From Myxococcus virescens (GTDB taxonomy: Bacteria > Myxococcota > Myxococcia > Myxococcales > Myxococcaceae): 64,000 bases of DNA. The stretch is taken from the NCBI RefSeq assembly GCF_900101905.1, contig NZ_FNAJ01000009.1, forward strand, positions 227,321 through 291,320, written 5' to 3'. Positions 1 through 11,899 of this stretch are shown in pieces (position 1 is the stretch's first letter; the number at the start of each line of letters is the position of its first letter). The position numbers were made by a program, and so were the translations under genes. The notes under the pieces are model-generated. The model made no database searches. It had not been told where the DNA came from and worked only from the letters and a program-made list of their open reading frames with translations.

Positions 1-2862
1 GCAGAAGAGGCGCGTCTTGAAGAAGAACGCCGCCTTGAAGAAGAGCGTCGTCTGGCGGAGGAGGTTCGTCTCGCGGAAGAGGCGCGGCTGGCAGAGGAAG
101 CGCGTCTCGAAGAGGAGCGTCGTCTCGCTGAAGAGGCCCGGCTAGAAGCGGAGCGTCTGGCGGAGGAAGCTCGTCTGGCAGAAGCGGCTCTACTTGAGGC
201 GGCGCGCCTCGCCGAAGAAGCTCGCCTGGCTGAAGAGGCTCGGCTGGCGGAAGAAGCGCGGCTCGAAGAAGAGCGTCGTCTGGCCGAAGAGGCTCGGGCT
301 GAAGAAGAACGCCGCCTTGCAGAAGAGGCTCGGCTCGCGGAAGAGGCTCGTCTCGCGGAAGAGGCTCGTCTCGCGGAAGAGGCTCGTCTCGCGGAAGAGG
401 CTCGTCTCGCGGAAGAAGCGCGGCTCGAAGAAGAGCGTCGTCTGGCGGCAGAGGCCCGCGTAGCGGAAGAAGCGCGGCTCGAAGAGGAGCGTCGTCTCGC
501 CGAAGAAGCTCGTCTCGAAGAGGAGCGCCGCCTCGCGGAAGAGGCACGTCTCGCCGAAGAAGCGCGCCTCGAAGAAGAGCGCCGCCTCGCGGAAGAGGCG
601 CAGCGTGCGGAGGCCGCTCGGCTCGAGGCAGAACGCCTGGCGGAAGAGGCGGAGCGGCTTGCGGAGGAGGCCCGTCTCGCGGAAGAGGCTCGGCTCGAGG
701 CGGAACGCCTTGCCGAAGAAGCCCGCCTCATCGAGGAGCGCCGTCTCGCGGAGTCCGCCCGCCTTGCGAGAGAAGCCCGCCGCGCGGAGGAGATCTGGGC
801 CGCAGAGGAGGCCCGCCTCGCAGAGGTCGCGCGCGTCGAGGCAGAGGCCCGTCAGGCCGAAGAAGCCCGCCAGGCCGAAGAACTTCGCCTGGAGGTCGAA
901 CGCCGCCGCGCCGATGCCGTCCGTCGCGGCAAGGAAGCTCGCGCCGCCGAGCAGGCCCGTCAGGCAGACGAAGGCCGTCCCACCGAAGAGTCCACGCAGT
1001 CCGACTCCATCCCCGAACTCGCGGCCGAGGACGTCGAGGCCCTCACGCTCGATGTGGGCGACATCCTGCTCACCGAGCTTCCCGCTCAGCCCTCCGGGCC
1101 GGATTCCTGGGCGGACTCCGTCCAGAACACCGGTGCATCCGACCTGGACCTGGCCGCTCTGCCCGAAAGCGCGGACGCCCTGCGCGTGGCGCGGCAGAAG
1201 GCCCAGGCCGAGCTCCTCCACGACATGGAGGAGGCCCTCCGCCGCTCGAAGTCCCAGCCGCTCGAGCCATGGCTCGCGGACGAGCCGCCCCTGTCGACAC
1301 CGCCCACGCGGACGCAGGACCGCGTCCCCGTCCAGGACGAGCAGTGGCACACCGAGGCCATCTCCCTCGGCACTGCGTCCGACACCGAGTCGGAACTCCC
1401 GCTGCTGGAAGTCGAACCCGAGCCCGAGCTTTGGGCCGTCGCCGAGCCACTGCCCGCGCCAGCGACCCGTCCCGCCGCGGGCGAACCTCCGGTCCTCACG
1501 CCTGTCGCCGAAGACGACGCGGACATCCTGCTGGAGGCGACCCCCGACGAGGAGGACGATGCCAGCTGGGCCACCCAGCCGTCCTCGCCATCGCCGCGCC
1601 CGGCCGCACCCAAGACAGGGGACGAGGACCTCTGGCGCATCGTCGCCTTCGACAAGGACGAGGGCGCAGACACCCTGACGGCGTCGTTCGAGGCCGCGCT
1701 CCTCCAGGTCGATACGCACCTGGAGTCGCTCGTCCGCTCGGATGTCAATCAGGCGAACGTCGATTTCGACGAGCCTCCTGTCGAGGCCATTGTCGAGGCG
1801 ACCATCGAACCGGTAGCACCCGATTCATCGGGGGCCTTCCCCGGTGACAACTCATGGCCAACTGGCCAGACTGACTGGGACGAGCCGTCCGGAGACCTGG
1901 ACGACTGGGACTTTGACGAGGACGACTTGGCGGCAGATCCCTCCAACCCCGACGAGGCAGCAAAGCTCCGGCGGCAGCGTCTCCTGCGCCGCGCCATGGA
2001 GAACATGGGGGTCCTCGGTGGGCGCCCGCCCTCCGCACCGGGCGCCACGCCCTCGCCCACGAGCGAACCCGCCGCCGCCCCGGCCCCCGCGGCCTCCGAG
2101 CCACCCAGGCCCGACGAGGCCCGCCTGGCCCAGCAGCTCGAGCAGCGCTTCGCGGACGTCCAGGCCAAGCGAGACCACTTCTACGTGCTCGGCGTTTCGC
2201 AGGACGCCTCGCGCGACCAGGTGAAGAGCGCCTTCCTCAACCTGGCCAAGATCTTCCATCCGGACCGCCTGCCGCCGTCGCTGCCCCACATGGCGCCGAA
2301 GATCACCGCCGTGTTCGAAGCCATCCGAGAGGCCTACGAGGTCCTCTACGACGACACCCGGCGCAAGACGTACCAGCAGAACCTCCAGGCCCAGCAGACC
2401 CTGCCCAAGGCGCCCGCGTCCGCGCCGACCGCTCCGGTGCTCCGCCCGCAGGGCCGCGCCGACAGCAACGCTGACGACCTCTACAAGATGGGCGAGGTCT
2501 TCTTCCGCAAGCGCGACTTCACCACGGCCTCCGACCACTACGACCGCGCCCACGCGCTGGAGCCCAAGCCCCTGTATCTGGCTGCTCGGGCCTGGGCCAT
2601 CTACATGGACCCGGCGCGCAAGGCGGACATGGCCAAGGCCAAGCAGATGATGGTGGACGCGGTGCGCGCCGACCCGAATTGTGATCGGGCGCACTACCAG
2701 CTCGGCGTCATCGCCCGGGTCGAAGGCGACATGGACCGCGCGGAGCGTTGCTTCCGCGAGGCCGTGCGCGCCAACCCCAAGCACCTGGAGGCGAACCAGG
2801 AGCTGCGGCTCATCGACATGCGCAAGAAGAACCCTCCGAAGAAGGGAGGCTTCTTCCGCTGA
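1..2862 (+). CDS. J-domain/TPR protein with long AEEARL repeat region (5' end outside window)
   Basis: The frame is open from the first base, so only the C-terminal 953 residues are visible. The first ~340 residues are a charged helical repeat of AEEARL/LEEERR hexads, expected to form a long single helix or coiled coil. An acidic Pro-rich linker follows, then a J domain at about 2170-2390 with the HPD motif (IFHPDRLPP), which should stimulate an Hsp70 ATPase. The C-terminus carries TPR-like helices (about 2480-2820) and a basic tail. No signal peptide can be judged because the start is missing. The combination suggests a cytoplasmic scaffold or co-chaperone; the client is unknown. Domain calls are firm, cellular role is inference. 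Confidence 0.85.
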   Translation, partial: AEEARLEEERRLEEERRLAEEVRLAEEARLAEEARLEEERRLAEEARLEAERLAEEARLAEAALLEAARLAEEARLAEEARLAEEARLEEERRLAEEARAEEERRLAEEARLAEEARLAEEARLAEEARLAEEARLAEEARLEEERRLAAEARVAEEARLEEERRLAEEARLEEERRLAEEARLAEEARLEEERRLAEEAQRAEAARLEAERLAEEAERLAEEARLAEEARLEAERLAEEARLIEERRLAESARLAREARRAEEIWAAEEARLAEVARVEAEARQAEEARQAEELRLEVERRRADAVRRGKEARAAEQARQADEGRPTEESTQSDSIPELAAEDVEALTLDVGDILLTELPAQPSGPDSWADSVQNTGASDLDLAALPESADALRVARQKAQAELLHDMEEALRRSKSQPLEPWLADEPPLSTPPTRTQDRVPVQDEQWHTEAISLGTASDTESELPLLEVEPEPELWAVAEPLPAPATRPAAGEPPVLTPVAEDDADILLEATPDEEDDASWATQPSSPSPRPAAPKTGDEDLWRIVAFDKDEGADTLTASFEAALLQVDTHLESLVRSDVNQANVDFDEPPVEAIVEATIEPVAPDSSGAFPGDNSWPTGQTDWDEPSGDLDDWDFDEDDLAADPSNPDEAAKLRRQRLLRRAMENMGVLGGRPPSAPGATPSPTSEPAAAPAPAASEPPRPDEARLAQQLEQRFADVQAKRDHFYVLGVSQDASRDQVKSAFLNLAKIFHPDRLPPSLPHMAPKITAVFEAIREAYEVLYDDTRRKTYQQNLQAQQTLPKAPASAPTAPVLRPQGRADSNADDLYKMGEVFFRKRDFTTASDHYDRAHALEPKPLYLAARAWAIYMDPARKADMAKAKQMMVDAVRADPNCDRAHYQLGVIARVEGDMDRAERCFREAVRANPKHLEANQELRLIDMRKKNPPKKGGFFR
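325..417 (+). repeat. 18-bp tandem repeat inside the J-domain gene
   Basis: Near-perfect tandem copies of an 18-bp unit (GCGGAAGAGGCTCGTCTC) encode AEEARL. The flanking region back to position 1 and on to about 900 holds diverged copies. Because the unit is a multiple of three, copy-number change would lengthen or shorten the helix without breaking the frame. Confidence 0.85.
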
Positions 2863-2983
2863 CGCGGCAGGCCTCACGCTGGGTACGGGTGCTTCAGCCC
2901 GGCCCGTTTTGACTCTCCCCCGCACCTGACTCGAGCCGCCTGTCCAGCAGGAGGCCAGTCAGGTTCCCCACCGGCCCCAGCCA

Positions 2984-3012
2984 TTGACATGCCTGGAAAG
3001 CGGGCAGGATGC
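2984..3012 (+). promoter_or_regulatory. possible sigma-70 promoter of the receiver-DUF4388 gene
   Basis: TTGACA at 2984-2989 is followed after 17 bp by GGATGC, a poor -10 match, about 50 bp before the GTG start. The -35 match is perfect, so the call rests mainly on it. Confidence 0.35.
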
Positions 3013-3046
3013 TCCCGCGTCAGGCTCCCTGGGCCGTCTGCAGTGA

Positions 3047-5839
<2,793 letters not shown>

Positions 5840-5888
5840 GCGGGGGCGGCCCCACTTCCTTCATTGGCCCCCTGAGAAGTGAGCCGCC

Positions 5889-6884
5889 TTGCTCGTCCTA
5901 GGACTGGAAACCTCGTGTGATGAGACTGCTGCCGCCGTCGTGGAGGACGGCCGCCGCGCGTTGTCGGATGTCGTCTCCACGCAGGTGGACATCCACCGGC
6001 GGTGGGGTGGGGTGGTGCCGGAGCTGGCCAGCCGCAACCACATCGTCCAGGTGCTGCCCGTCGTCCACGAGGCGCTGACGCGGGCGAACAAGACGCTCGA
6101 CGACGTGGACCTCATCGCCGTCACGTCCGGCCCGGGCCTCATCGGCGCGCTGCTGGTGGGCGTGCAGGTGGCCAAGGGCCTGAGCTTGGCGACGGGCAAG
6201 CCCTTCGTGGGCGCCAACCACCTGGAGGGCCACCTGCTGGCCATCCGACTGCTGGAGGTGGCGCCGGAGCCGCCGTTCCTCGGGCTCGTTGTCTCTGGTG
6301 GGCACACCAGCCTCTACGAGGTGCAGGCCTACGGGCAGTACCGGCTGGTGGGCAGCACGCGCGACGACGCGGCCGGCGAGGCGTATGACAAGACCGCTCG
6401 CATCCTCGGCCTGCCATATCCGGGTGGGCAGCCCATCGACCAGCTGGCGCAGCAGGGGAACCCGGAGGCCATCCGCTTCCCGCGCGCGCTGCCGGGCGAC
6501 AACTTCGACGTGTCCTTCTCCGGGCTGAAGACGGCGGTGCTGCACCACGTGCAGAAGCACGGCGTGCCGCAGGGGCAGGCGCTGGCGGATTTGTGCGCGT
6601 CCTTCCAGGAGGCCGTGGCGGACGTGCTGTCGAAGAAGCTGGTGGCCGCCGCGCGCCGGTTGGGCCACAAGCAGCTGGTGCTGTGCGGCGGCGTCGCCGC
6701 GAACTCACGGCTGCGGGCACTGTGTCAGGCGCGGGCCGAGGAGCGGGGGTTGAACATGTTCCTGCCCCCGGTGCGGCTGTGCACGGACAATGGCGCCATG
6801 ATTGCGGTGGCGGGGTATGAGGCGTACCGCCGCGGCCTGCGCGGAGATTTCCGCCTCGCCGCCGACCCGGCCTGGCGCATGTAG
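5889..6884 (+). CDS. tsaD: tRNA N6-adenosine threonylcarbamoyltransferase TsaD
   Basis: TsaD transfers the threonylcarbamoyl group to A37 of ANN-decoding tRNAs, working with TsaB and TsaE. The protein (331 residues) opens with MLVLGLETSCDETAAAVVED, the standard family N-terminus, which fixes the TTG start at 5889. The metal-site motif is seen in GANHLEGH, and the ASKHA nucleotide-binding signatures VSGGHTSLYEV and VLCGGVAANSRLR are present. Length is normal. It is followed after 14 bp by rsmA, so the two RNA-modification genes are probably cotranscribed. Confidence 0.97.
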   Translation: MLVLGLETSCDETAAAVVEDGRRALSDVVSTQVDIHRRWGGVVPELASRNHIVQVLPVVHEALTRANKTLDDVDLIAVTSGPGLIGALLVGVQVAKGLSLATGKPFVGANHLEGHLLAIRLLEVAPEPPFLGLVVSGGHTSLYEVQAYGQYRLVGSTRDDAAGEAYDKTARILGLPYPGGQPIDQLAQQGNPEAIRFPRALPGDNFDVSFSGLKTAVLHHVQKHGVPQGQALADLCASFQEAVADVLSKKLVAAARRLGHKQLVLCGGVAANSRLRALCQARAEERGLNMFLPPVRLCTDNGAMIAVAGYEAYRRGLRGDFRLAADPAWRM

Positions 6885-6898
6885 AGGGGAGCAGACGG

Positions 6899-7750
6899 GT
6901 GGAATCGCCTAGAGACATCCTCAAGCGGCATGGCCTGCGCGCCAAGTACAGCTGGGGGCAGAACTTCCTCGGAGACGAGGACGCGCTGGAGGCCATCGCC
7001 GACGCGCTGAACCTGCGCGCCGATGAGCCGGTGGTGGAGCTGGGCCCGGGCCTGGGCCACCTCACGCGCTTCCTGGCCGCCACCGGGGCTCGCGTCACCG
7101 CCGTGGAGCGGGACCGGGACATGGTGATGGTGCTGGAGAAGGAAGCCATCCCCGGCGTGCGTGTGGTGTCCGGCAACGCGGCCACGGTGGACTTCGCCCA
7201 GGTGGCTGGCGCGCCCGACGTCGCGGTGGCGGGAAACCTCCCGTACCACCTCACCAGCCCCATTCTCTTCCGAGTGTTGGAGCAGCGGGCCCATGTCTCG
7301 CGGGCGGTCTTCACGCTCCAGAAGGAAGTGGTGGAGCGGCTCGCCGCGGAGCCCGGCAACCGAGACTACGGCCTGCTGACGGTGCTGCTGGGCATGCACT
7401 ACGACGCGGACAACGTCCTCACGCTGGAGGCCTGGCGCTTCCATCCGCCCCCGAAGGTGGACTCCGCGGTGCTGCGGCTCACCCGCCGCAAGTCGCCGCG
7501 CGCGCCCATCATCGACGAGGCCCGCTTCACCCGCGTGGTGAAGGCGTCCTTCGCGCACCGGCGCAAGACGCTCATCAACTCCATCAAGTCGGACCCGACG
7601 CTCGGGACGACGGAGACGCTCATCGCCGCCCTGGAGGCCGCGGGGGTGGATCCGCAGCGCCGCGCGGAGACGCTGACTCCCGAGGAGTTCGCCGCCATCG
7701 AGCGCGCGCTCGGCCCCGTGACGCCGGCTTCGGCCACGCCCGCGGAGTAG
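6899..7750 (+). CDS. rsmA: 16S rRNA (A1518/A1519) dimethyltransferase RsmA (KsgA)
   Basis: RsmA dimethylates two adenines near the 3' end of 16S rRNA during 30S maturation. The 283-residue protein has the SAM-binding motif ELGPGLGHLTR, the acidic VERD end of strand 2, and the family motif NLPYHLTSP. The C-terminal region PPPKVDSAVLRL is typical of KsgA. The GTG start is preceded by GAGGGGAGC as ribosome-binding site. It lies 14 bp behind tsaD and ends 7 bp before a convergent small gene. Confidence 0.96.
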   Translation: MESPRDILKRHGLRAKYSWGQNFLGDEDALEAIADALNLRADEPVVELGPGLGHLTRFLAATGARVTAVERDRDMVMVLEKEAIPGVRVVSGNAATVDFAQVAGAPDVAVAGNLPYHLTSPILFRVLEQRAHVSRAVFTLQKEVVERLAAEPGNRDYGLLTVLLGMHYDADNVLTLEAWRFHPPPKVDSAVLRLTRRKSPRAPIIDEARFTRVVKASFAHRRKTLINSIKSDPTLGTTETLIAALEAAGVDPQRRAETLTPEEFAAIERALGPVTPASATPAE

Positions 7751-7757
7751 GGCGCCG

Positions 7758-8036
7758 CTAGCGTCCGCGCATGCCCAGTGCCTGGAGCAGGCCGCCTTGC
7801 TGCTCCAGGTAGGCGAAGAACTCGGCTTCGGGGATGCGCATCCGGGCGAGCACGCCGCGGAGGATGTCCTCCACGGTGCCGTCCTGCCGGCGCTTCAGCT
7901 CCATGGCCGTCTTGAGCAACACCACGCCATAGAGCGGATCCGGCTCCACGGGAGGTGTGGGCGCTCGCTGGGTGGGCGTGCTCTGGCGGGCCTCTTCCAG
8001 CCGCACCACTGTCTTCGCCCGCTGTCTGCCGCTCAT
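7758..8036 (-). CDS. small hypothetical protein
   Basis: A 92-residue protein starting MSGRQRAKTVVRLEEA; a GTG 24 bp upstream (8060) is an alternative start. It is hydrophilic, with a Thr/Pro-rich segment followed by a predicted helical C-terminal half containing LYGVVLLKTAMELKRR. No signal peptide, membrane segment or recognised family. It converges on rsmA, and its upstream side faces the divergent deoxynucleoside kinase gene. Coding potential is supported by composition and compact placement only. Confidence 0.6.
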   Translation of the reverse strand: MSGRQRAKTVVRLEEARQSTPTQRAPTPPVEPDPLYGVVLLKTAMELKRRQDGTVEDILRGVLARMRIPEAEFFAYLEQQGGLLQALGMRGR

Positions 8037-8246
8037 GTCCGGAGACCACCCCGCGCACACGCCAAGAAGTCGCGCGGACCGTAGGAGATGCGTCTCGGAG
8101 CGTCAAGGGACGCGGGACGCCGTGGAAAATTGCCGGATTCCAGCGGCCGTGTTGTGTTATCCGCCCGCGTGCGTGGCCGCGCCTTCGCGCGATGTCTCGC
8201 GCGCGCGGTCTCAAAGCGCATTCCGCGGGCGGGAGGCCTCGGGCGG

Positions 8247-8891
8247 ATGGACTACCGGTATATCGTGGTGGAAGGGCCCATTGGCGTGGGCAAGACGAGC
8301 CTCTCCAACATCCTCGCGGAGCGTCTGGCGGGACGGCGCATCCTCGAAGTGGTGGAGGAGAACCCCTTCCTTTCCAGCTTCTACACGGACCGGCAGAAGT
8401 TCGCGTTCCAGACGCAGATCTTCTTCCTGCTGTCGCGCTTCCGTCAGCAGCAGGAGCTGTTCCAGCAGGACCTCTTCAGCTCGATGACGGTCAGCGACTA
8501 CCTGTTCGCCAAGGACCGCATCTTCGCGCACCTCAACCTGGACGCGCACGAGCTGGCCCTCTACGAGCGCGTCTTCGAGGCGCTGGGGCCCCGCGTGGCC
8601 AAGCCGGACCTGGTCATCTACCTCCAGGCCCGCCTGGACGTGCTCCTGCACCGCATCAAGAAGCGCGGCCGGGAGTTCGAGCGCAAGTTCGACCCCACGT
8701 ACCTGGAGGGGCTCGTCCACTCCTACAACAACTTCTTCTTCCACTACACGGACACCCCGCTCCTCGTCGTGGATACCTCGGACATCGACTTCGTGAATGT
8801 CGAGGCAGACAGGGAAGACCTGCTTGCCACCATCCGGAAGGCGAAGCCGGGCACGCAGCATTACGTTCCGAAGGCTTCCCGCCGGGGCTGA
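8247..8891 (+). CDS. deoxynucleoside kinase (dGK/dAK family)
   Basis: This enzyme should phosphorylate deoxyadenosine, deoxyguanosine or deoxycytidine in nucleotide salvage. The 214-residue protein has the P-loop GPIGVGKTS at the N-terminus, the substrate-site region EVVEENPFLSSFY, and a lid-like basic stretch IKKRGREFERKF. The ATG at 8247 (MDYRYIVVEG) matches the family start, so the open frame reaching back to 8088 is taken as non-coding. The exact nucleoside preference cannot be read from sequence. Confidence 0.92.
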   Translation: MDYRYIVVEGPIGVGKTSLSNILAERLAGRRILEVVEENPFLSSFYTDRQKFAFQTQIFFLLSRFRQQQELFQQDLFSSMTVSDYLFAKDRIFAHLNLDAHELALYERVFEALGPRVAKPDLVIYLQARLDVLLHRIKKRGREFERKFDPTYLEGLVHSYNNFFFHYTDTPLLVVDTSDIDFVNVEADREDLLATIRKAKPGTQHYVPKASRRG

Positions 8892-9056
8892 AAGTCAGGC
8901 TCCTGGTGGGACGTCCGCCTTCAATGCCCCCACGACAGGCGCGGGGGCGTTAGAGTGCGGTGGCGGGCCCAGGGCTCCCGGCGATCCCCAGTGGGGACGG
9001 CGAGGCGCGAATGGGCCCGTCAGGCCGTTCAACCCGTAGCCAATAGGAGGTGAACC

Positions 9057-9974
9057 GTGAAGGACAAGGTCACCATCCACACGCTGAAGCGCTTCAAGCA
9101 GATCGGTCAGAAGATCTGCATGGTCACCGCTTACGACGCCACGTTCGCCCACATCCTCGAAGAGGCCGGCGCGGACGTGCTGCTGATAGGCGACTCGCTG
9201 GGCATGGTCATCCAGGGGCATGACTCCACGCTGCCGGTGACGATGGACCAGATGGTCTACCACACGGCCGCCGTGGCCCGTGGCGCGCGCCGGGCGCACG
9301 TCGTGGCCGACCTGCCGTTCATGAGCTACCAGGTGTCGAACCAGGAAGCGGTCCGCAACGCGGGCCGGCTGGTGGCGGAAGGCGGCGCGGGCAGCATCAA
9401 GCTGGAGGGCGGCGCTGAGTTCGCGGACACGGTGCGGGCCATCGTCCGCGCGAGCATCCCCGTCATGGGACACCTGGGGCTGACGCCGCAGTCCGTCCAC
9501 AAGATGGGCGGCTACGTCGTCCAGGGCCGCGGCGAGGACCAGGCGCGGCAGATTCTGGAGGACGCGCTGGCGCTGGAGCAGGCCGGGGCCTACGCGCTGG
9601 TGCTGGAAGGCGTGCCCATGGACCTGGCGCGCACCGTGACGCAGCGCCTGTCCATCCCCACCATCGGCATTGGCGCCGGCGTGGACTGCGATGGCCAGGT
9701 GCTCGTCTGCTACGACCTGCTGGGCATGAACCCGGACTTCAAGCCGAAGTTCGTGAAGCGCTACGCCAACCTCCACGGCTCGATTACCGAGGCCGCGGGC
9801 GCGTACTTCGCGGAGGTCCGCCAGGGCGCGTTCCCGGACGAGGAGCACTCCTTCAAGGCGACCAAGAACATCCGGCTGGCGCCGGGGGCTCCGGCTCCGG
9901 CGGCCCGGGTGGAGCCGTCCGCGCCCGCCGAGGCGGGCGACAAGCTGGGCCCCGTCTACGGGAGACCCGCCTAG
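9057..9974 (+). CDS. panB: 3-methyl-2-oxobutanoate hydroxymethyltransferase PanB
   Basis: PanB makes ketopantoate from 2-oxoisovalerate and methylenetetrahydrofolate, the first committed step to pantothenate and CoA. The 305-residue protein carries the metal-binding GDSLGMV motif, the GHLGLTPQS region and TIGIGAG. The C-terminus has an extra Ala/Pro-rich tail of about 40 residues beyond the usual end. The GTG start at 9057 follows a near-perfect Shine-Dalgarno AGGAGGTG at 9046-9053. It heads a tight panB-panC-smpB cluster. Confidence 0.97.
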   Translation: MKDKVTIHTLKRFKQIGQKICMVTAYDATFAHILEEAGADVLLIGDSLGMVIQGHDSTLPVTMDQMVYHTAAVARGARRAHVVADLPFMSYQVSNQEAVRNAGRLVAEGGAGSIKLEGGAEFADTVRAIVRASIPVMGHLGLTPQSVHKMGGYVVQGRGEDQARQILEDALALEQAGAYALVLEGVPMDLARTVTQRLSIPTIGIGAGVDCDGQVLVCYDLLGMNPDFKPKFVKRYANLHGSITEAAGAYFAEVRQGAFPDEEHSFKATKNIRLAPGAPAPAARVEPSAPAEAGDKLGPVYGRPA

Positions 9975-9976
9975 TC

Positions 9977-10855
9977 ATGGCTCCCGCCGTCCTGAAAACC
10001 ATTGCGGACGTGAAGGACTGGACGGCGGGGCTGCGCCGGGAGGGGCACCGGCTCGCGCTGGTGCCCACCATGGGCTTCCTGCATGAAGGTCACCTCTCGC
10101 TCATTCGCGAGGGGCGGCGCCGCGCGGACGTGGTGGCCGTGTCCATCTTCGTGAACCCCACGCAGTTCGGGCCGAAGGAGGACTTGTCCCGCTACCCCCG
10201 CGACTTCGAGGGTGACGTCGCCAAGTGCATCAGCGCGGGCGCGCAGGTCATCTTCGCGCCCGCGGGCCCGGAGGTGATGTACCCGCAGGGCTACCAGACG
10301 TATGTGGAGGTGACGGACGTCAGCCAGGGCCTGTGCGGGGCCCGGCGTCCGGGGCACTTCCGCGGGGTGGCCACCGTCGTCACGAAGCTGCTGACGCTGT
10401 TCCGCCCGGAGGTGGCGCTCTTCGGGGAGAAGGACTACCAGCAGCTCCAGGTCATCCGGGCGCTCAACCAGGACCTGCACCTGGGCGCGGACATCGTCGG
10501 CATGCCGACGGTGCGCGAGCCGGACGGCCTGGCGATGAGCAGCCGCAATGCCTACTTGTCCCCCGAGGAGCGGCAGCGGGCGCTGGCCCTGTCCCGGGGG
10601 CTCAAGGCCGCCCAGGCGCTGCTGCGCGAGGGCACGCGGGAGTCGGAGCCCCTGGTGGCGGCCGTCCGGCGCGAATTGGAGGCGGCGGGGCTCCAGGAAG
10701 ACTACGTGGAACTGGTGGATGCGGAACGGCTGACGCCTCTGGCTTCGGTGGCGCCCGGGCAGCCTGCCCGGTTGCTCGTCGCGGCCTTCAGTGGCACGAC
10801 GCGCCTCATCGACAACATGCAGTTGGGTGGTGAGGAGAACGCGGGACGCGTATGA
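9977..10855 (+). CDS. panC: pantothenate synthetase PanC
   Basis: PanC condenses pantoate with beta-alanine using ATP. The 292-residue protein has the HIGH-like motif (MGFLHEGHLSL), the pantoate-site region FVNPTQFGP, LFGEKDYQQL, and the KMSKS-like loop AMSSRNAYLS. It starts 2 bp after panB and its stop codon overlaps the smpB start (ATGA), indicating translational coupling across the cluster. Confidence 0.97.
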   Translation: MAPAVLKTIADVKDWTAGLRREGHRLALVPTMGFLHEGHLSLIREGRRRADVVAVSIFVNPTQFGPKEDLSRYPRDFEGDVAKCISAGAQVIFAPAGPEVMYPQGYQTYVEVTDVSQGLCGARRPGHFRGVATVVTKLLTLFRPEVALFGEKDYQQLQVIRALNQDLHLGADIVGMPTVREPDGLAMSSRNAYLSPEERQRALALSRGLKAAQALLREGTRESEPLVAAVRRELEAAGLQEDYVELVDAERLTPLASVAPGQPARLLVAAFSGTTRLIDNMQLGGEENAGRV

Positions 10856-11340
10856 CATCCGGAGGGAAGTCAAAGGGAGTGGGCAGTGAGCCCGGCGTGA
10901 GGGTCATCGCGGAAAACCGTCGTGCGCGTTTCGACTACACGGTCGACGAAAAGCTGGAGGCCGGGCTGGCGCTCACGGGGAGCGAGGTGAAGTCTCTGCG
11001 AGACGGAATCGCCAATCTGTCGGACGCCTACGCGCTCCCCAAGGGGGACGAGCTCTTCCTGCTCAACGCGAACATCGGCTCCTACAAGGCGGCGAGCTTC
11101 TTCGACCACCTTCCCACTCGGGGCCGCAAGTTGTTGATGCACCGAGGAGAAATCGACCGTTGGACGGCGAAGGTGCGTGAGCGGGGTTATTCGATCATCC
11201 CGCTTGTGCTGTACTTCAGGAACGGCCGTGCCAAGGTGGAGCTGGGGCTCTGCCGGGGCAAGACGCACGAGGACCGGCGCCACGACATCAAGGAGCGGGA
11301 GACGAAGCGGGAGATGGACCGGGCGATGCGCCGACGTTGA
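10852..11340 (+). CDS. smpB: SsrA-binding protein SmpB
   Basis: SmpB binds tmRNA and delivers it to stalled ribosomes in trans-translation. The 162-residue protein shows the family core: NRRARFDYTVDEKLEAGLAL, LTGSEVKSLRDG, and the C-terminal basic tail (DRRHDIKERE), which occupies the empty mRNA channel. The ATG overlaps the panC stop by 4 bp. An SspB-type adaptor follows after 33 bp, and the ssrA gene is 37.6 kb downstream. Confidence 0.97.
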   Translation: MTSGGKSKGVGSEPGVRVIAENRRARFDYTVDEKLEAGLALTGSEVKSLRDGIANLSDAYALPKGDELFLLNANIGSYKAASFFDHLPTRGRKLLMHRGEIDRWTAKVRERGYSIIPLVLYFRNGRAKVELGLCRGKTHEDRRHDIKERETKREMDRAMRRR

Positions 11341-11373
11341 GAGGGGCGCCCGAAGTTCTTTCGCCGTACACCG

Positions 11374-11892
11374 ATGGACGACAAGAAGGTTCTCGACAAG
11401 AAGGAGCGGCTGCTGGCCGCGCTCGACCAGGGCATGGTGATGATTCACCTGGACGCGCGTCGTCCGGGCGTGCTCGTCCCAGCCTCCGTCAAGACGGAGG
11501 CGCACCTGCGCCTCAATCTCTCGTACCGGTTCGACCCACCGGACCTCACGGTGGGCGAGTGGGGCGTGCGCTCCACGCTGAGCTTCTCCGGCTCGCGCTT
11601 CACCATCGCGGTGCCGTGGTCGGCGTTGTTCGCCATCGCCAGCCACGTGACGAAGGAGTTCTGGATGTACCCGGAGGACATGCCGCCGGAGTTGCTCCAG
11701 CAGACGGCCGCGTCACGTCCGGCGCAGCCCCTGCCCGTCGCTCCCGTGCCGGTGGCGGCGGAGCGCCCGCGCACCTTCCTCCGGGAAGTGCAGGGCGAGC
11801 GGCGCGATGAGCCGCCCGCGGATGTTCCGCCCGCGGACGGACCGCCGGACGAGCCGCCGCCGCGTCGTGGCCACCTGCGCCTGGTGAAGTGA
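11374..11892 (+). CDS. sspB: SspB-type ClpXP adaptor
   Basis: SspB tethers SsrA-tagged proteins to the ClpXP protease. The 172-residue protein has the SspB fold region (GVLVPASVKTEAHLRLNLSY, then FSGSRFTIAVPWSALFAI), a Pro/Glu-rich flexible linker, and a C-terminus ending HLRLVK. In E. coli SspB the ClpX-binding tail ends LRVVK, so the tail is conserved. Position directly behind smpB supports the role. Remote SspB homologues are hard to name by eye, but the tail and neighbour together make the call strong. Confidence 0.88.
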   Translation: MDDKKVLDKKERLLAALDQGMVMIHLDARRPGVLVPASVKTEAHLRLNLSYRFDPPDLTVGEWGVRSTLSFSGSRFTIAVPWSALFAIASHVTKEFWMYPEDMPPELLQQTAASRPAQPLPVAPVPVAAERPRTFLREVQGERRDEPPADVPPADGPPDEPPPRRGHLRLVK

Positions 11893-11899
11893 GGCGCGT

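Noticed and set aside
325..417. Possible CRISPR-like array
   Set aside because: Contiguous 18-bp repeats without spacers, all coding.
190..1719. 509-codon Phe/Leu/Gly-rich frame opposite the repeat region
   Set aside because: It is the antisense of AEEARL repeats; the plus-strand frame is continuous with the J domain.
8088..8246. 53-codon N-terminal extension of the deoxynucleoside kinase
   Set aside because: The family starts at MDYRYIVVEG; the extension is Arg-rich and unlike a targeting signal.
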